64,000 nt of DNA from Lunatibacter salilacus. GTDB lineage: Bacteria; Bacteroidota; Bacteroidia; Cytophagales; Cyclobacteriaceae. The stretch lies in the NCBI RefSeq assembly GCF_009797935.1, contig NZ_VOLC01000002.1, positions 248,001-312,000 of the forward strand, given 5' to 3'. Of the stretch, positions 9,885 through 18,653 are shown piece after piece. Below the pieces are notes generated by a model. That model was not told where the DNA came from, did no database searches, and worked only from the letters and a program-made list of their open reading frames with translations. Position 1 is the first letter of the stretch; every line of letters begins with the position of its first letter. The position numbers and the translations under genes were made by a program.

Positions 9885-11237
9885 CTACTCTGTCAAAGGA
9901 CTTACTTCTATATCAACAGGTGCGGATTGGTACATAACCTCCCCTTGTTCATCGTATACGACGATTCTAAGATAATAAGCACCTGCTGCTTCAGGTTTCC
10001 ATTCCAGCGATTTTCGGTTATTTTCCAGCGGTATTTGCTTGTCATTAGCCATTAGCACCAGCTTAGATATAGTGGTAGTATCTTGAAATAGGTGGGAAAA
10101 TTTGATAGTCAATGGATTTCCTTCCTTAAAAACGTTACCATCATTCGGATAAACAATGGTGACGGAAGCTTGCTCCAACATTGCTCTATCCAATTGATAA
10201 CCGGGAGTTGACATGCTTTTAAACATATTATATACTTCCGGATCGTCGGATTCGCCCTTGAATTCAAAAGGAATGTGCTGGTTTACGCCACTTTCCATAA
10301 AACCCCATCCGGCACCATGCAATACTGAATAAGCCAAAGCAGCAGCCCCCTCCTTGCCAATTTTATCATCCTCATTACAAACAATTGGTTTGCCGTATTT
10401 TTTCAATGGGTTGATTTTTTCCGCATAATCTTCCAGCGCTGTATTATTGAAATGAATCAGCAGAAAATCCGCAACGGATACCAATTCTTCGGGAAATCTG
10501 CCATGACCAAGACCACTGGTACTTACTAACAAATTAGGATGGACTGCTTTGGCTGCTTTCATCAGTTCGACCTGTCCTCCCTCGCTTACCAACCAATCAC
10601 TGTCCGGCCATCCCTTGTAACCGCCATGTGGGTATTCATTGGCAATTTCCAATACTACATTGGTAAATCCCTCCTCGGCAATCCAATTGGCCGTATTTCG
10701 GACAGCTTCAATAATGGCCTGCTTATTTCCCAACGCATATTCATGGTCCCGCTGCCTTTGGTAAAAACAGGAAAGGATAATTGCCGCATCGTGTTTATCT
10801 GCTTCCCTAATCACTTTGGCTACCCTATCCAGGTAAGAATTCCTAAGTTTTCCATCCGGTTCAAAAGCGGTATTGATGGCCCCCTCATACCCTGGTAAAC
10901 CTCCCTGAAGCGAAATGACAAAGGCATTCACACCGAGCTCCACATATTCGGGAATATGGTTGATAAATGTTTGGGTGTTTTCATCCGGATCAAAGGCATC
11001 CACTTGTTTTTTCCAGCCATTTCCCCGGTCCTCAAAAACTGCATTGACCATCCTTACATTCATCAACAAACCGGCTGCAGGTGAACCGGGGTTGGTAATT
11101 TCTCCATTAATCAACCATTTGTCACCATCTATGCTGACCTGAGTAAGGTTATCCCGCTTTTCCGGTGATTGACATGACCCACTAATAATCACAGATAAAA
11201 CTACTACAGCAATAAAAATATGTTTAAAATTATTCAT
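9885..11237 (-). CDS. Clan GH-A-like glycoside hydrolase lipoprotein
   Basis: This 450-residue lipoprotein has the lipobox SGSC (C22). A TIM-barrel domain spans about residues 35-340. The putative acid/base is in LEIANEYPHGG (N200-E201, the Asn-Glu pair typical of clan GH-A). The putative nucleophile is in IVCNEDDK (E289). The last 100 residues form an Ig-like or CBM-like beta domain (YPNDGNVF to VDIEV). The exact family was not recognised; it is closest in style to GH5-like or uncharacterised GH-A proteins. Its start codon overlaps the stop of the upstream gene through ATGAATAA, so translation is probably coupled. It likely cleaves a glycosidic bond in the periplasm or at the outer membrane. 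Confidence 0.75.
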   Translation of the reverse strand: MNNFKHIFIAVVVLSVIISGSCQSPEKRDNLTQVSIDGDKWLINGEITNPGSPAAGLLMNVRMVNAVFEDRGNGWKKQVDAFDPDENTQTFINHIPEYVELGVNAFVISLQGGLPGYEGAINTAFEPDGKLRNSYLDRVAKVIREADKHDAAIILSCFYQRQRDHEYALGNKQAIIEAVRNTANWIAEEGFTNVVLEIANEYPHGGYKGWPDSDWLVSEGGQVELMKAAKAVHPNLLVSTSGLGHGRFPEELVSVADFLLIHFNNTALEDYAEKINPLKKYGKPIVCNEDDKIGKEGAAALAYSVLHGAGWGFMESGVNQHIPFEFKGESDDPEVYNMFKSMSTPGYQLDRAMLEQASVTIVYPNDGNVFKEGNPLTIKFSHLFQDTTTISKLVLMANDKQIPLENNRKSLEWKPEAAGAYYLRIVVYDEQGEVMYQSAPVDIEVSPLTE

Positions 11238-12717
11238 GCTTCAATAATTTTTTTAAAATTACCACAAAGCTTCCTGTGTCAATGGGTGGAACAAGGGTCA
11301 ATTTTCCTCCACTTGAAACTAATTCTTTGCTTATCCATTCTCCATTGGCAACATCCAACCAATACAATTCAAAATCATCCGTGCCTTTTTTTAGGTCCAA
11401 ATTAACCTCCCCTTCATGGGGAAAGTAGAGCACGTATTTTTCCCCTTCTTTTGCTGCCAGATAAGCCTCATTGGGTTCATTTTCCGACAACAGGTCCATC
11501 CGGGGGACAATTTCCCACATGTGTACTTTCTCTTCCAGTTTCCGAATGACCTTAATCGCCTTAATAGATTCATTATTTAATCCCAAGCCTGCTGGAGGCC
11601 GATGAAAACGGCTGCTGGCAAAACCACCCAGCACATTCCGGAAAAATGTCTGTATAGCATGTTCGTCATTAATCCCCCTGTTAATCCATGGACTGGTCTG
11701 ACTGCCATAGATTTTTGTACTGTTTACTGGCCTTGGCTTGTCTTTGATATAATCAAAAATATATTGGGCATTGTCCCAATTCAGTTGACCAGTATTGTGA
11801 CTGTTCTGGGACATATCTATATATTGGTATCGGTCTGTATGGTCCAAAGTTCTTTTGTGCATATCCGATTTAATATCCCAATCATCCCACATCTGAGTCA
11901 GGTAAACCTGTTTCTTCCCCGCATTTTGATGAATAAAATCCGCCCAAAAAACCGCCCACTCTTCTACCCCTTTGGTTTCATTGTCTATGCAATAAAGAAC
12001 ATTGTCGAAGTTTAGGGAAATGGAAAGCAATTTTTTCACAAAAGCTTCCTGATAGGGTAAAAGTACCTTGTTGTCCTGAAGGCTTGGGACGGTAAAAAAG
12101 AAAGGCTGCTTGTTGCTGCCGGGATGATCAGGGTACAGGCTATCTAAATTAGCTTCCTCATAGGTATAATTCACATTGTTTTTTGGATTATAGGGATCAG
12201 TTTTCCATTCCTCCCTTGCATGATCAAAACGGTCCCATATCTCTATTTGTACAATGATATCCCTTTCTTCTGCCCATTTCAAAAGATTTTCGAATTTTTC
12301 CCAATACGCTGGATTCCATCCTCTTAGATCATACTTCCCTTCTTCGTTTTTGTTAAATGCTTTTAAATCACCTTCATCTCTATCACTCATGGTATTTCGG
12401 ACATAGTTCCCACCTATATCTGCCAGACTGTCCAGATGGGTTTTCAGGTTGTTGTTTTGAAACAGGTTGTCATTATCTGTGGCTCCCAACAATATGACAG
12501 GCAGTCCATTGTATTCCCAATAGCTGGGATTTTCCGACCATGGCCGGATTCCTGTTTGCTGATTTTCCGCTATGTTTTCTTTCTGGCTTTCCTTCTGGGC
12601 ACAACTTGAGGTTACCAAAAGACAAAACAGTAGTAAGACATATTCAGTTAGCCTTGTGCTTGTTTTTATAGGTCTTCTCTTACCTAGATTCTCTTTTTCG
12701 TTATATGTGTTGTTCAT
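11230..12717 (-). CDS. GH-like TIM-barrel lipoprotein (DUF4038/GH140-like style)
   Basis: This is a 495-residue lipoprotein with lipobox TSSC (C39) after an extended basic N-region. The N-terminal strand reads WEYNGLPVILLGATDND, a signature of DUF4038-type barrels that begin with a substrate-facing loop. A conserved IDNETKG carries N246-E247 as candidate acid/base. The C-terminal 90 residues (YLAAKEGEKYVLYFP to GSFVVILK) resemble the small beta domain that follows such barrels. It overlaps the next hydrolase gene by 8 bp. The family assignment is by style only. Together the pair looks like two exo- or endo-glycosidases made in fixed proportion. Confidence 0.68.
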   Translation of the reverse strand: MNNTYNEKENLGKRRPIKTSTRLTEYVLLLFCLLVTSSCAQKESQKENIAENQQTGIRPWSENPSYWEYNGLPVILLGATDNDNLFQNNNLKTHLDSLADIGGNYVRNTMSDRDEGDLKAFNKNEEGKYDLRGWNPAYWEKFENLLKWAEERDIIVQIEIWDRFDHAREEWKTDPYNPKNNVNYTYEEANLDSLYPDHPGSNKQPFFFTVPSLQDNKVLLPYQEAFVKKLLSISLNFDNVLYCIDNETKGVEEWAVFWADFIHQNAGKKQVYLTQMWDDWDIKSDMHKRTLDHTDRYQYIDMSQNSHNTGQLNWDNAQYIFDYIKDKPRPVNSTKIYGSQTSPWINRGINDEHAIQTFFRNVLGGFASSRFHRPPAGLGLNNESIKAIKVIRKLEEKVHMWEIVPRMDLLSENEPNEAYLAAKEGEKYVLYFPHEGEVNLDLKKGTDDFELYWLDVANGEWISKELVSSGGKLTLVPPIDTGSFVVILKKLLKHE

Positions 12718-12775
12718 GGTGATGGGTTTATCTGAATTGAGTCGTCTCGATTAAATGCCGCAAGGGAACATAAAA

Positions 12776-14110
12776 TTATTTTTCGGAGGAGATTACTATC
12801 CGCTTGTAGGAGGTTAAAGCGGGTGTTCCATTGTCAGTTACCTCCAAGATTATATGGATACTTTCTCCGTTGTGAATATCAGGAACTTTAAATCTTACTT
12901 TTCCCCCTTCTTCCGCTTCAAACAAAATGAGCGTTTTCGGTTTGTGAATTTCCTCATATACATACCAATCAAAATGTAAATCATCTCCATCAGGATCATG
13001 ACTTGAAGATGCGTCTAATTCTAAGATTTCCCCGTTGGATTTCTTAAGATATAGGGGTTCTTTATCTGCTGAGCCATTCAAAATAATAATGGGATTATGG
13101 TTGGCGTCTTCATAAGGTACAATTCCCCATTTAACCCTGGCCATAAAGTCATTCTGGAAGGCAGGCCTCCATCGGGCCACTGTGTGCCTTTCATTAAGTG
13201 TCCCTTTCAAAAAATCCGGCACATCAATGTATAAGGAATTCCTCAACAGCCTGTACCTTCCTCCCCATCCCCCGTATTCCGGCTTTTCAGGCACGTTTAA
13301 TCCATTGGCAATCAATCCCAAAAAGGAAGGGGTATCACCTTCTTTCATACCATCCGTTCCGTGGCCGTGCAACTGGTATTTTTCTCCCAATGGGCTAATA
13401 TGAATGTTTGATTTGACCCATTCCGCATTTTGTTTACTGACATCTCCGGTCATATACATGCCCCTGAATGCGGATAACTCCCTTACTCCGGTAAACCCAT
13501 ACCAAGCAAAACCGTTGGCAATAAAAGTTACATCCTTGAATTCATTTAAGATATAGTCCCTGTGCCGATCCTGGTCACCGATGGCATGCACTTGAATTTT
13601 TTTTGAGAACGATTTCAATTCCTCTTCACTTCTGTTTTGCTTTACCTTCCAGAGTGCTTGGGCCAATTCTCTCAGACCACCCCAAACAGGTATGTGAACA
13701 ATACTTTGGGTACCATCCACCACCTTTATGATATGTTCAGAGGCTTCCGTATCCCATCCTTCTCCCAATTCTTTGTGGTTGCCTTGACCCTCTTTGACGA
13801 GGGTTTCAAGAAAATCGGGACTGGGAAAACCTTCCGAATGAAGGATAAGATTGGGGTAGACTTCCCTATATGCCTGTATTTGTGCGTGGATAAGCTCTGG
13901 TTTGATATCCTGCCCATGGCCCATCCTGCTGGTGGCACAGAGTCCTTTTATGTCAAAGTGGTCGGCATAGTGCAAGAACCTCGACAGGCTTTGTTCATCA
14001 TCCGTGTCGCCACCGATGTCTGTGAGAACGATTACTTGGGGTTTCTCCTGAGCTAAAACAGGGAAGTTGAAAAATAAAAAGATATATAGAAGTTGGTACT
14101 TGGGGATCAT
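12776..14110 (-). CDS. DUF1593 nucleoside-hydrolase-like secreted protein
   Basis: This protein is about 444 residues from ATG 14110. That start puts the signal peptide (QLLYIFLFFNFPVLAQ) at the N-terminus; the ATG at 14143 would add 11 residues. The N-terminal domain starts VIVLTDIGGDTDDEQS (D31 to D38), the metal-binding signature shared by nucleoside hydrolases and DUF1593 proteins. A conserved HGTDG and GGWGGRY follow. The last 110 residues form a beta-sandwich with LDASSSHDPDGDDL, as in the Sde_0182-type C-terminal domain. Related proteins sit in polysaccharide loci, and some are reported as carbohydrate binding. It may hydrolyse or simply bind a glycan; enzymatic function is unproven. 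It is downstream of a sulfatase remnant. Confidence 0.78.
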   Translation of the reverse strand: MIPKYQLLYIFLFFNFPVLAQEKPQVIVLTDIGGDTDDEQSLSRFLHYADHFDIKGLCATSRMGHGQDIKPELIHAQIQAYREVYPNLILHSEGFPSPDFLETLVKEGQGNHKELGEGWDTEASEHIIKVVDGTQSIVHIPVWGGLRELAQALWKVKQNRSEEELKSFSKKIQVHAIGDQDRHRDYILNEFKDVTFIANGFAWYGFTGVRELSAFRGMYMTGDVSKQNAEWVKSNIHISPLGEKYQLHGHGTDGMKEGDTPSFLGLIANGLNVPEKPEYGGWGGRYRLLRNSLYIDVPDFLKGTLNERHTVARWRPAFQNDFMARVKWGIVPYEDANHNPIIILNGSADKEPLYLKKSNGEILELDASSSHDPDGDDLHFDWYVYEEIHKPKTLILFEAEEGGKVRFKVPDIHNGESIHIILEVTDNGTPALTSYKRIVISSEK

Positions 14111-14169
14111 CGTTAATTTTTTAGTATTGAAACTATTTATCAATGCGTATACTCATTCAACTGTGCGCA

Positions 14170-14385
14170 CTAAATTTTACTTACCCATTTTCCGGCTTTA
14201 ATTACCGGTGGATACCGCATAACTAACGCGCTTCGAAAAGATTCTTCATCCATAAAGCGCTTGTAAAACCACCCATGTTCACCCCGGTAAAGTCTCTAGT
14301 AGGAGGTATATACCACGATGGTATTCTTTGCCAATCCGGATTCATCCAGGTTATCCAGCACCTTCTCCACTCCCTGATATGCTTT
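14170..14385 (-). pseudogene. Sulfatase remnant (central-to-late segment)
   Basis: Reading the minus strand from about 14385 gives VEKVLDNLDESGLAKNTIVV, then YTSY, a stop, then RLYRGEHGWFYKRFMDEES and LVMRYPPVIKAG. Intact sulfatases have [25 protein letters not shown] here, so the metal Asp and the following Gln have become Tyr and TAG. Both ends of the gene are missing; the upstream end abuts the enolase-superfamily gene and the downstream end runs into the DUF1593 gene. The fragment is about 70 codons in one frame and is certainly non-functional as a sulfatase. Confidence 0.85.
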
Positions 14386-15675
14386 CTAAATCTTAACAAT
14401 TTGGTGCTTCTTAATAAAGTCCGGATCGATTGTAATGCCCAATCCTGGGCCGGTAGGTACTTTAATTTTTCCATCTTCTACTTTTAAGGGTGATGTTGGG
14501 CATTCAAATGGCACATGGGTACCCAAGCCATGGGTTTCGTGATGAGGACCGGCATTGGGAATGGCGGAAACAAAATGAATGTCATAAAGATAACCCAGCC
14601 CTCCCCCTGACATGTGGGGAACACAGGTTTTTCCAAATGCATCTGCCATCAAGGCAACTTTCATGGAACGGATATATCCTCCGAAATAATAGTTATCGGG
14701 TTGGACGATTTCAAGACCATCATTGGCAATAAGCCAGCGAAAATTGTAAAAGCTTTGGTCCTGCTCACCATTCGCAATGGGTATAGTAAGAGCATCGGAA
14801 ACGGCTTTGATGTCTTCAAAATGCCAGTATAAAACAGGTTCCTCGAAGTAACTAAACTCGTACTCTTCCAACAGTCTTCCGATTTTTATGGCTCCCTCCA
14901 CGTCATAATACCCATTTGAATCCGCATAAAGAGAAAAATCACTGCCATAATGTTCGCGTACCATCGGGATCAATTTTTCCGACTTTCCGGGCAACCCCGC
15001 ATAATTTATATCCGTGGTCCCCGCATGAAGGTATCCAATTTTGATTTTTACTGCGTTTACATCATATTGAGCCACCGTTTCCTTGATTTTTTCAAAATGT
15101 TCCTCAAGGGGTAAATGACGGAATTCAGTAGCCATATACACTGGAACTTCTGTATTATGAATATCGCCAATAAGCTGTCCCATGGACTTATTGGAAATTT
15201 TCCCCAGCATGTCAAGTATTGCAAATTCAATGGTTGCCAGTGGAATGCCGAGAGACCTTCCATTATACCTAAAATTAAACTTATAATAATATACCCTCTC
15301 TAAAATAAGATCCAGTTCCCGGGCATCCTGACCAATGAAAAAAGGCTGCAGATTAGTAACAAACATTGGCCAAAGTACGCTGAGTTCTGCATGACCCACC
15401 GATATTCCCTCTGCCCCATCCTGGGAACGAACCCGGCAAATAAAGCTGTTCTCAGATCGTAACAGCTCCAAAGTTTCTATTATAATTGGAGTAGTAAACA
15501 ATTCTTTTTTTAATATTGGCGTATTCAATATCTCATCAAGCCTTGCATATTTGGAGATTAAATTAGTCCCGGAATCATCTTTTAAATCATTTGCGCAAGA
15601 GGATAGGCCTAATGATGATGCTGACAAACCACCCAGCATCGCATTGGAAATAAATTTTCGTCTATTGTTTTTCAT
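14386..15675 (-). CDS. Enolase-superfamily (mandelate racemase/MLE-like) Tat-type protein
   Basis: This is a 429-residue protein from ATG 15675. The start is chosen because MKNNRRKFISNAMLGG gives a twin-arginine-like signal followed by LSSC, a possible lipid site; the start at 15726 adds 17 residues without an obvious purpose. Enolase-superfamily landmarks are present: VKIKIG (K210, K212), YADSNG (D252), FEEP (E278/E279), ANGEQD (E304) and PHMSGGG (H354). These match the metal-ligand and acid/base layout of sugar-acid dehydratases and muconate-lactonising-type enzymes. Export is unusual because most family members are cytoplasmic. It could dehydrate or epimerise an acidic sugar in the periplasm (inference). 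Confidence 0.85.
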   Translation of the reverse strand: MKNNRRKFISNAMLGGLSASSLGLSSCANDLKDDSGTNLISKYARLDEILNTPILKKELFTTPIIIETLELLRSENSFICRVRSQDGAEGISVGHAELSVLWPMFVTNLQPFFIGQDARELDLILERVYYYKFNFRYNGRSLGIPLATIEFAILDMLGKISNKSMGQLIGDIHNTEVPVYMATEFRHLPLEEHFEKIKETVAQYDVNAVKIKIGYLHAGTTDINYAGLPGKSEKLIPMVREHYGSDFSLYADSNGYYDVEGAIKIGRLLEEYEFSYFEEPVLYWHFEDIKAVSDALTIPIANGEQDQSFYNFRWLIANDGLEIVQPDNYYFGGYIRSMKVALMADAFGKTCVPHMSGGGLGYLYDIHFVSAIPNAGPHHETHGLGTHVPFECPTSPLKVEDGKIKVPTGPGLGITIDPDFIKKHQIVKI

Positions 15676-15722
15676 AATTTCTATTTTGGGTTGAAGGCTC
15701 GAAGATAGATTTTTTGGCAATG

Positions 15723-15965
15723 TCAATATCCCGTGTAACTTGGGGGCTGAGGGAAAAGGTTTTCCCCTATACCCTGACCATACCTGGAATCGAAAGCACT
15801 GCTGAAAATATCATCCGAAGCATCCGGCTGGTACAACAACCTGCCCCATACTTTATAAAACAACCATTGTTGTCCAAAGGCATATTGCCAGGTTTTTATG
15901 GAGGAAGGTTGGTGGGAGTAATCTATTGCCGGGATATATTTGCTTGATGATGTTGATCGTTCCAA
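15723..15965 (-). pseudogene. C-terminal remnant of an unidentified large protein
   Basis: An 80-codon frame ends at 15723. Its middle reads WLFYKVWGRLLYQPDASDD then IFSSAFDSRYGQGIG, a pattern resembling the C-terminal helical part of some Bacteroidota glycoside-hydrolase-associated proteins. No start, signal or catalytic domain accompanies it, and it is squeezed between a sulfatase stop and the enolase-superfamily start. I treat it as a leftover 3' end; the parent family is not identified. Confidence 0.45.
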
Positions 15966-15975
15966 TCGAATTTAG

Positions 15976-17409
15976 CTATTCTCTTTTGATCTTTTTTAAC
16001 GGAAATTCATCATGTTCTGTCCTTGCATTGTCTAACATACCAGTCAACTTGTGCAGGACTTGGGGGAAGTTAGCGGCTAAATTTTTACTTTCTAAGGGGT
16101 CTTTTTCCAAATCATAAAGTTCGACCGATGACTCAAATTTCTTTACAATCTTCCATTCACCACTGCGAACGGCTTGGATCGGACCCTCGGCCTCATTAAA
16201 CTCCCAGTAGAGATAGTCGTGTTCCTGCTGACTTCCTTTGTCACCCAATAAGGTCGGCAAGTAGGAAATCCCTGTAGAGACAGCTTCGGGTTGTAATCCG
16301 GCCAATTCGCAGACAGTAGGCAAAAAATCCCAAAATGCGGAAACATGGTCTGACCTTGATCCTGCTTCAATTTTATCCGTCCACTTGGCAATAAAAGGAA
16401 CCCGGATTCCCCCTTCATACAAGTCTCTTTTCATTCCTCTAAATCCACCGTTGCTGTTAAAAAACCCATTATCATATACCGGACCATTGTCACTTGTAAA
16501 AATTACCAGCGTATTTTCCTCCAAACCCAATTCTTTCAATAAATCCAAGACTCTGCCGACATCCCGATCCAGTCTTGAAACCATGCCGGCATAGGTGACA
16601 TTCCCTTCCTCATCATGGTGGTAGTGTCCTGCTTTCATCTGCCTTTCAGGCCATCCCTTTTCCAAATAGGGCAATTTTGAATCTTCCGGTACGGTAAGTT
16701 CGTAATGGGGGACAGTGTATGACAACATCAGAAAAAAGGACGTATCTTGATTGGCTTTGATAAAGTTGAGGGATTCTTCCGTGAATAAATCATGGGTATA
16801 TTGTCCAATTTTCTGATCGGTTACATTACCCTCCAGCAGCACCTTATCCCGGTTTCTCCATACAAATTCCGGGTAATAGTGGTGCGCCTCCACATGGGTT
16901 CTATATCCATAGAAATAGTCGAAGCCTTGGTCGAGGGGATGCCCGGTGGTAAAGGTTTCATCCATGCCCCACTTACCGATAATGCCGTTGACATAGCCTG
17001 CTCTTTTCAGTTCTTTGCCGATGGTAATGTCTTGGGGTTGCAGGTCAACAGGATTGCCGCTCTGGGTCCAAGTGGGATTGCCTCTAACCCTTGTTCTCCC
17101 GGTGTGTTGCCCGGTTAAGAGTACTGACCTCGATGGGCCACAAACCGTAGAGCCCGCATAGTGCTGTGTGAAAACCATTCCCTCTGTTGCCAAACGGTCG
17201 ATATTAGGCGTTTGAATATGCTCCTGTCCATTGAAACCCACATCCCCATAGCCTAGATCATCCGCCATGATGTAGATGATATTTGGATGTGTTGTATTTA
17301 TTGTATCCTCACTTTGATGACAGGAAGTTGCTAATGAAAGTGTAATCAGGCCCAGAAATAAGTAATTGGATAGTGGAGCGATTTTGAGGTGTAGGGATTT
17401 TTGAGGCAT
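15976..17409 (-). CDS. Arylsulfatase-type lipoprotein (cysteine type)
   Basis: This 477-residue S1 sulfatase has the lipobox ATSC (C30). Metal residues are in IMADDLGYGD (D50, D51). The formylglycine site is C90 in CGPSR, the variant with Gly after Cys. It carries GKWGMD rather than the commoner GKWHLG, a YRTHVEAHHYYPE loop, TSDNGP and GGIRVPF. The C-terminal LYDLEKDPLESKNLA segment is present, so it looks complete. The substrate loops differ from those of the two sulfatases at 6588-9620, suggesting another sulfate position or sugar. Confidence 0.93.
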   Translation of the reverse strand: MPQKSLHLKIAPLSNYLFLGLITLSLATSCHQSEDTINTTHPNIIYIMADDLGYGDVGFNGQEHIQTPNIDRLATEGMVFTQHYAGSTVCGPSRSVLLTGQHTGRTRVRGNPTWTQSGNPVDLQPQDITIGKELKRAGYVNGIIGKWGMDETFTTGHPLDQGFDYFYGYRTHVEAHHYYPEFVWRNRDKVLLEGNVTDQKIGQYTHDLFTEESLNFIKANQDTSFFLMLSYTVPHYELTVPEDSKLPYLEKGWPERQMKAGHYHHDEEGNVTYAGMVSRLDRDVGRVLDLLKELGLEENTLVIFTSDNGPVYDNGFFNSNGGFRGMKRDLYEGGIRVPFIAKWTDKIEAGSRSDHVSAFWDFLPTVCELAGLQPEAVSTGISYLPTLLGDKGSQQEHDYLYWEFNEAEGPIQAVRSGEWKIVKKFESSVELYDLEKDPLESKNLAANFPQVLHKLTGMLDNARTEHDEFPLKKIKRE

Positions 17410-17437
17410 AAGGCTTAAGTGGTAAGTGATAAGTTTT

Positions 17438-17785
17438 TTAAGTTAAAGATTTGATAAGTCCACGGATTATTTTTGAAACTTCATCTGCCTTCATTATAAG
17501 ATTTTCCTTTTGCTCAACAGAAATGTAGGTTAGTTTTTCGGCTAGGTGTAGCATCGATTTTACTTCGCTACAGGAGGCTATTGCTATGTATAAAAACCGT
17601 TTAAAATCGGCAGGAGAGCTTCTGTCAAACCCTTCCGCAATGTTATTGGAAACAGAAACCACTGCCCTACAAATTTGGTCTCTAAATCCAAAATCCTTCG
17701 TGGTCCGAAAAACCGCATAAATTTCTACGGCTAAATCCTGTGCTTTCTGCCAAGCAACTATATCCTCAAATTTTTGAATCGCCAT
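17438..17785 (-). CDS. Four-helix-bundle protein (23S rRNA IVP / S23-like)
   Basis: This is a 115-residue, mostly helical protein that begins MAIQKFEDIVAWQKAQDL and contains FRDQICRAVVSVSNNIAEG and FKRFLYIAIASCSEVKSML, the hallmarks of the S23/IVP four-helix-bundle family. Members occur in 23S rRNA intervening sequences and as free-standing genes, and are distantly related to the accessory protein of diversity-generating retroelements. No rRNA, reverse transcriptase or variable repeat is nearby. Its first 28 bp overlap the end of a chimeric pseudogene, as if it arrived at, or was exposed by, a deletion junction. Function unknown. Confidence 0.85.
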   Translation of the reverse strand: MAIQKFEDIVAWQKAQDLAVEIYAVFRTTKDFGFRDQICRAVVSVSNNIAEGFDRSSPADFKRFLYIAIASCSEVKSMLHLAEKLTYISVEQKENLIMKADEVSKIIRGLIKSLT

Positions 17786-18366
17786 TCTATAGATCTTTCT
17801 GCTTCAATTATACTTCTTGTCGTCGGATAAAAATCCACATGAGTGACGGGAAAATCGGATTTACTACCGGGTTCTATTTTATCGGGTTTGTCATCGCCGT
17901 TTTCATCGGTATAAACTATTATGGAAGGTCCGCTGGAAACGATGATTTTATTGCCAATTACTGATATACCCAAGGGTGCGGTCAGATCCTTGTCCTGCAC
18001 AAATCCCTTGGAGCTCTCAGCTATGCCATCACCGTCTTTATCTTCGAGAATAACCACACGGTCTCCTTTCTCATGGGTTTTGAAGTTTTCGGAATCATTG
18101 CGGAACAATCTATAATTTACAGCTTCAGTTACCCATATCCTGCCTCTTGCATCTACATCCATTTTTGTAGGGTTAAAGAATTGGGGGGATTCTGCCCATA
18201 AGGTAGCCTCCAAATCTTCCGGCAAATACAGTTGTGTACTATCGGAGTAGTATTTCTCACCCAAGGAAAATTCCTCCTCTACCGGTGATTCTTTGCAGCC
18301 GATGATTATGGTGGTCATAATTGCCGAAAACAATATCCCGGCCACTGTACTTTTCAATTTGACCAA
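17758..18366 (-). pseudogene. Chimera: PVC-type dehydrogenase N-terminus joined to a sulfatase fragment
   Basis: The 202-codon frame starts as a lipoprotein (IIIGC, C24). It then matches the beginning of a PVC-type membrane-bound dehydrogenase propeller: PEDLEATLWAESPQFFNPTK, MDVDARGRIWVTE and VVILEDKDGDGIAE. After DENGDDKPDKI it switches to PGSKSDFPVTHVDFYPTTR, which matches GSKSDFPVTQMDFYPTIR of the intact sulfatase at 20686-22125, also at DNA level (17806-17885 against about 21113-21194). It then runs into the four-helix-bundle gene and stops. PVC-type dehydrogenases are normally several times longer and end with a heme-binding domain. The frame has no internal stop, so it may be expressed, but a working enzyme is unlikely. 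Confidence 0.8.
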
Positions 18367-18553
18367 ATTTTTTATTGTGTTTGAAATAAATTTAAAATGC
18401 AGAATAAATCTTAACCTTCAATTTAAATACAAAATATATTAGGTTTAGATATTTGGGCAATTTATCCACAAAAGGAAAGACAACCTATAATATATTCGTA
18501 AACGGAATGGTAGCCATCAATAAGTGCTTTTTACAAACACACGCCTTGCATTG

Positions 18554-18640
18554 CTCCAAAGGGTGCTAAGTATTTTTTGGTTGCATTACTCACTTTTTCA
18601 TTGCGCCCTCTGCGGATTCTTAGCGGCCTTTGCGGTTAAA
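18554..18640. repeat. Dispersed intergenic repeat, copy 2
   Basis: The right arm CTTTGCGGTTAAA (18628-18640) is identical to the right arm of copy 1. A weaker left arm around 18554-18573 (CCAAAGGGTGCTAAG) is degenerate. It lies in the 287-bp gap between the PVC-dehydrogenase chimera and the next sulfatase gene; nothing else is visible there. Confidence 0.6.
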
Positions 18641-18653
18641 CTTGATTTTCGTC

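Noticed and set aside
17438-17785. Possible diversity-generating retroelement accessory gene
   Set aside because: No reverse transcriptase, template or variable repeat was seen nearby; S23-like genes are common alone.
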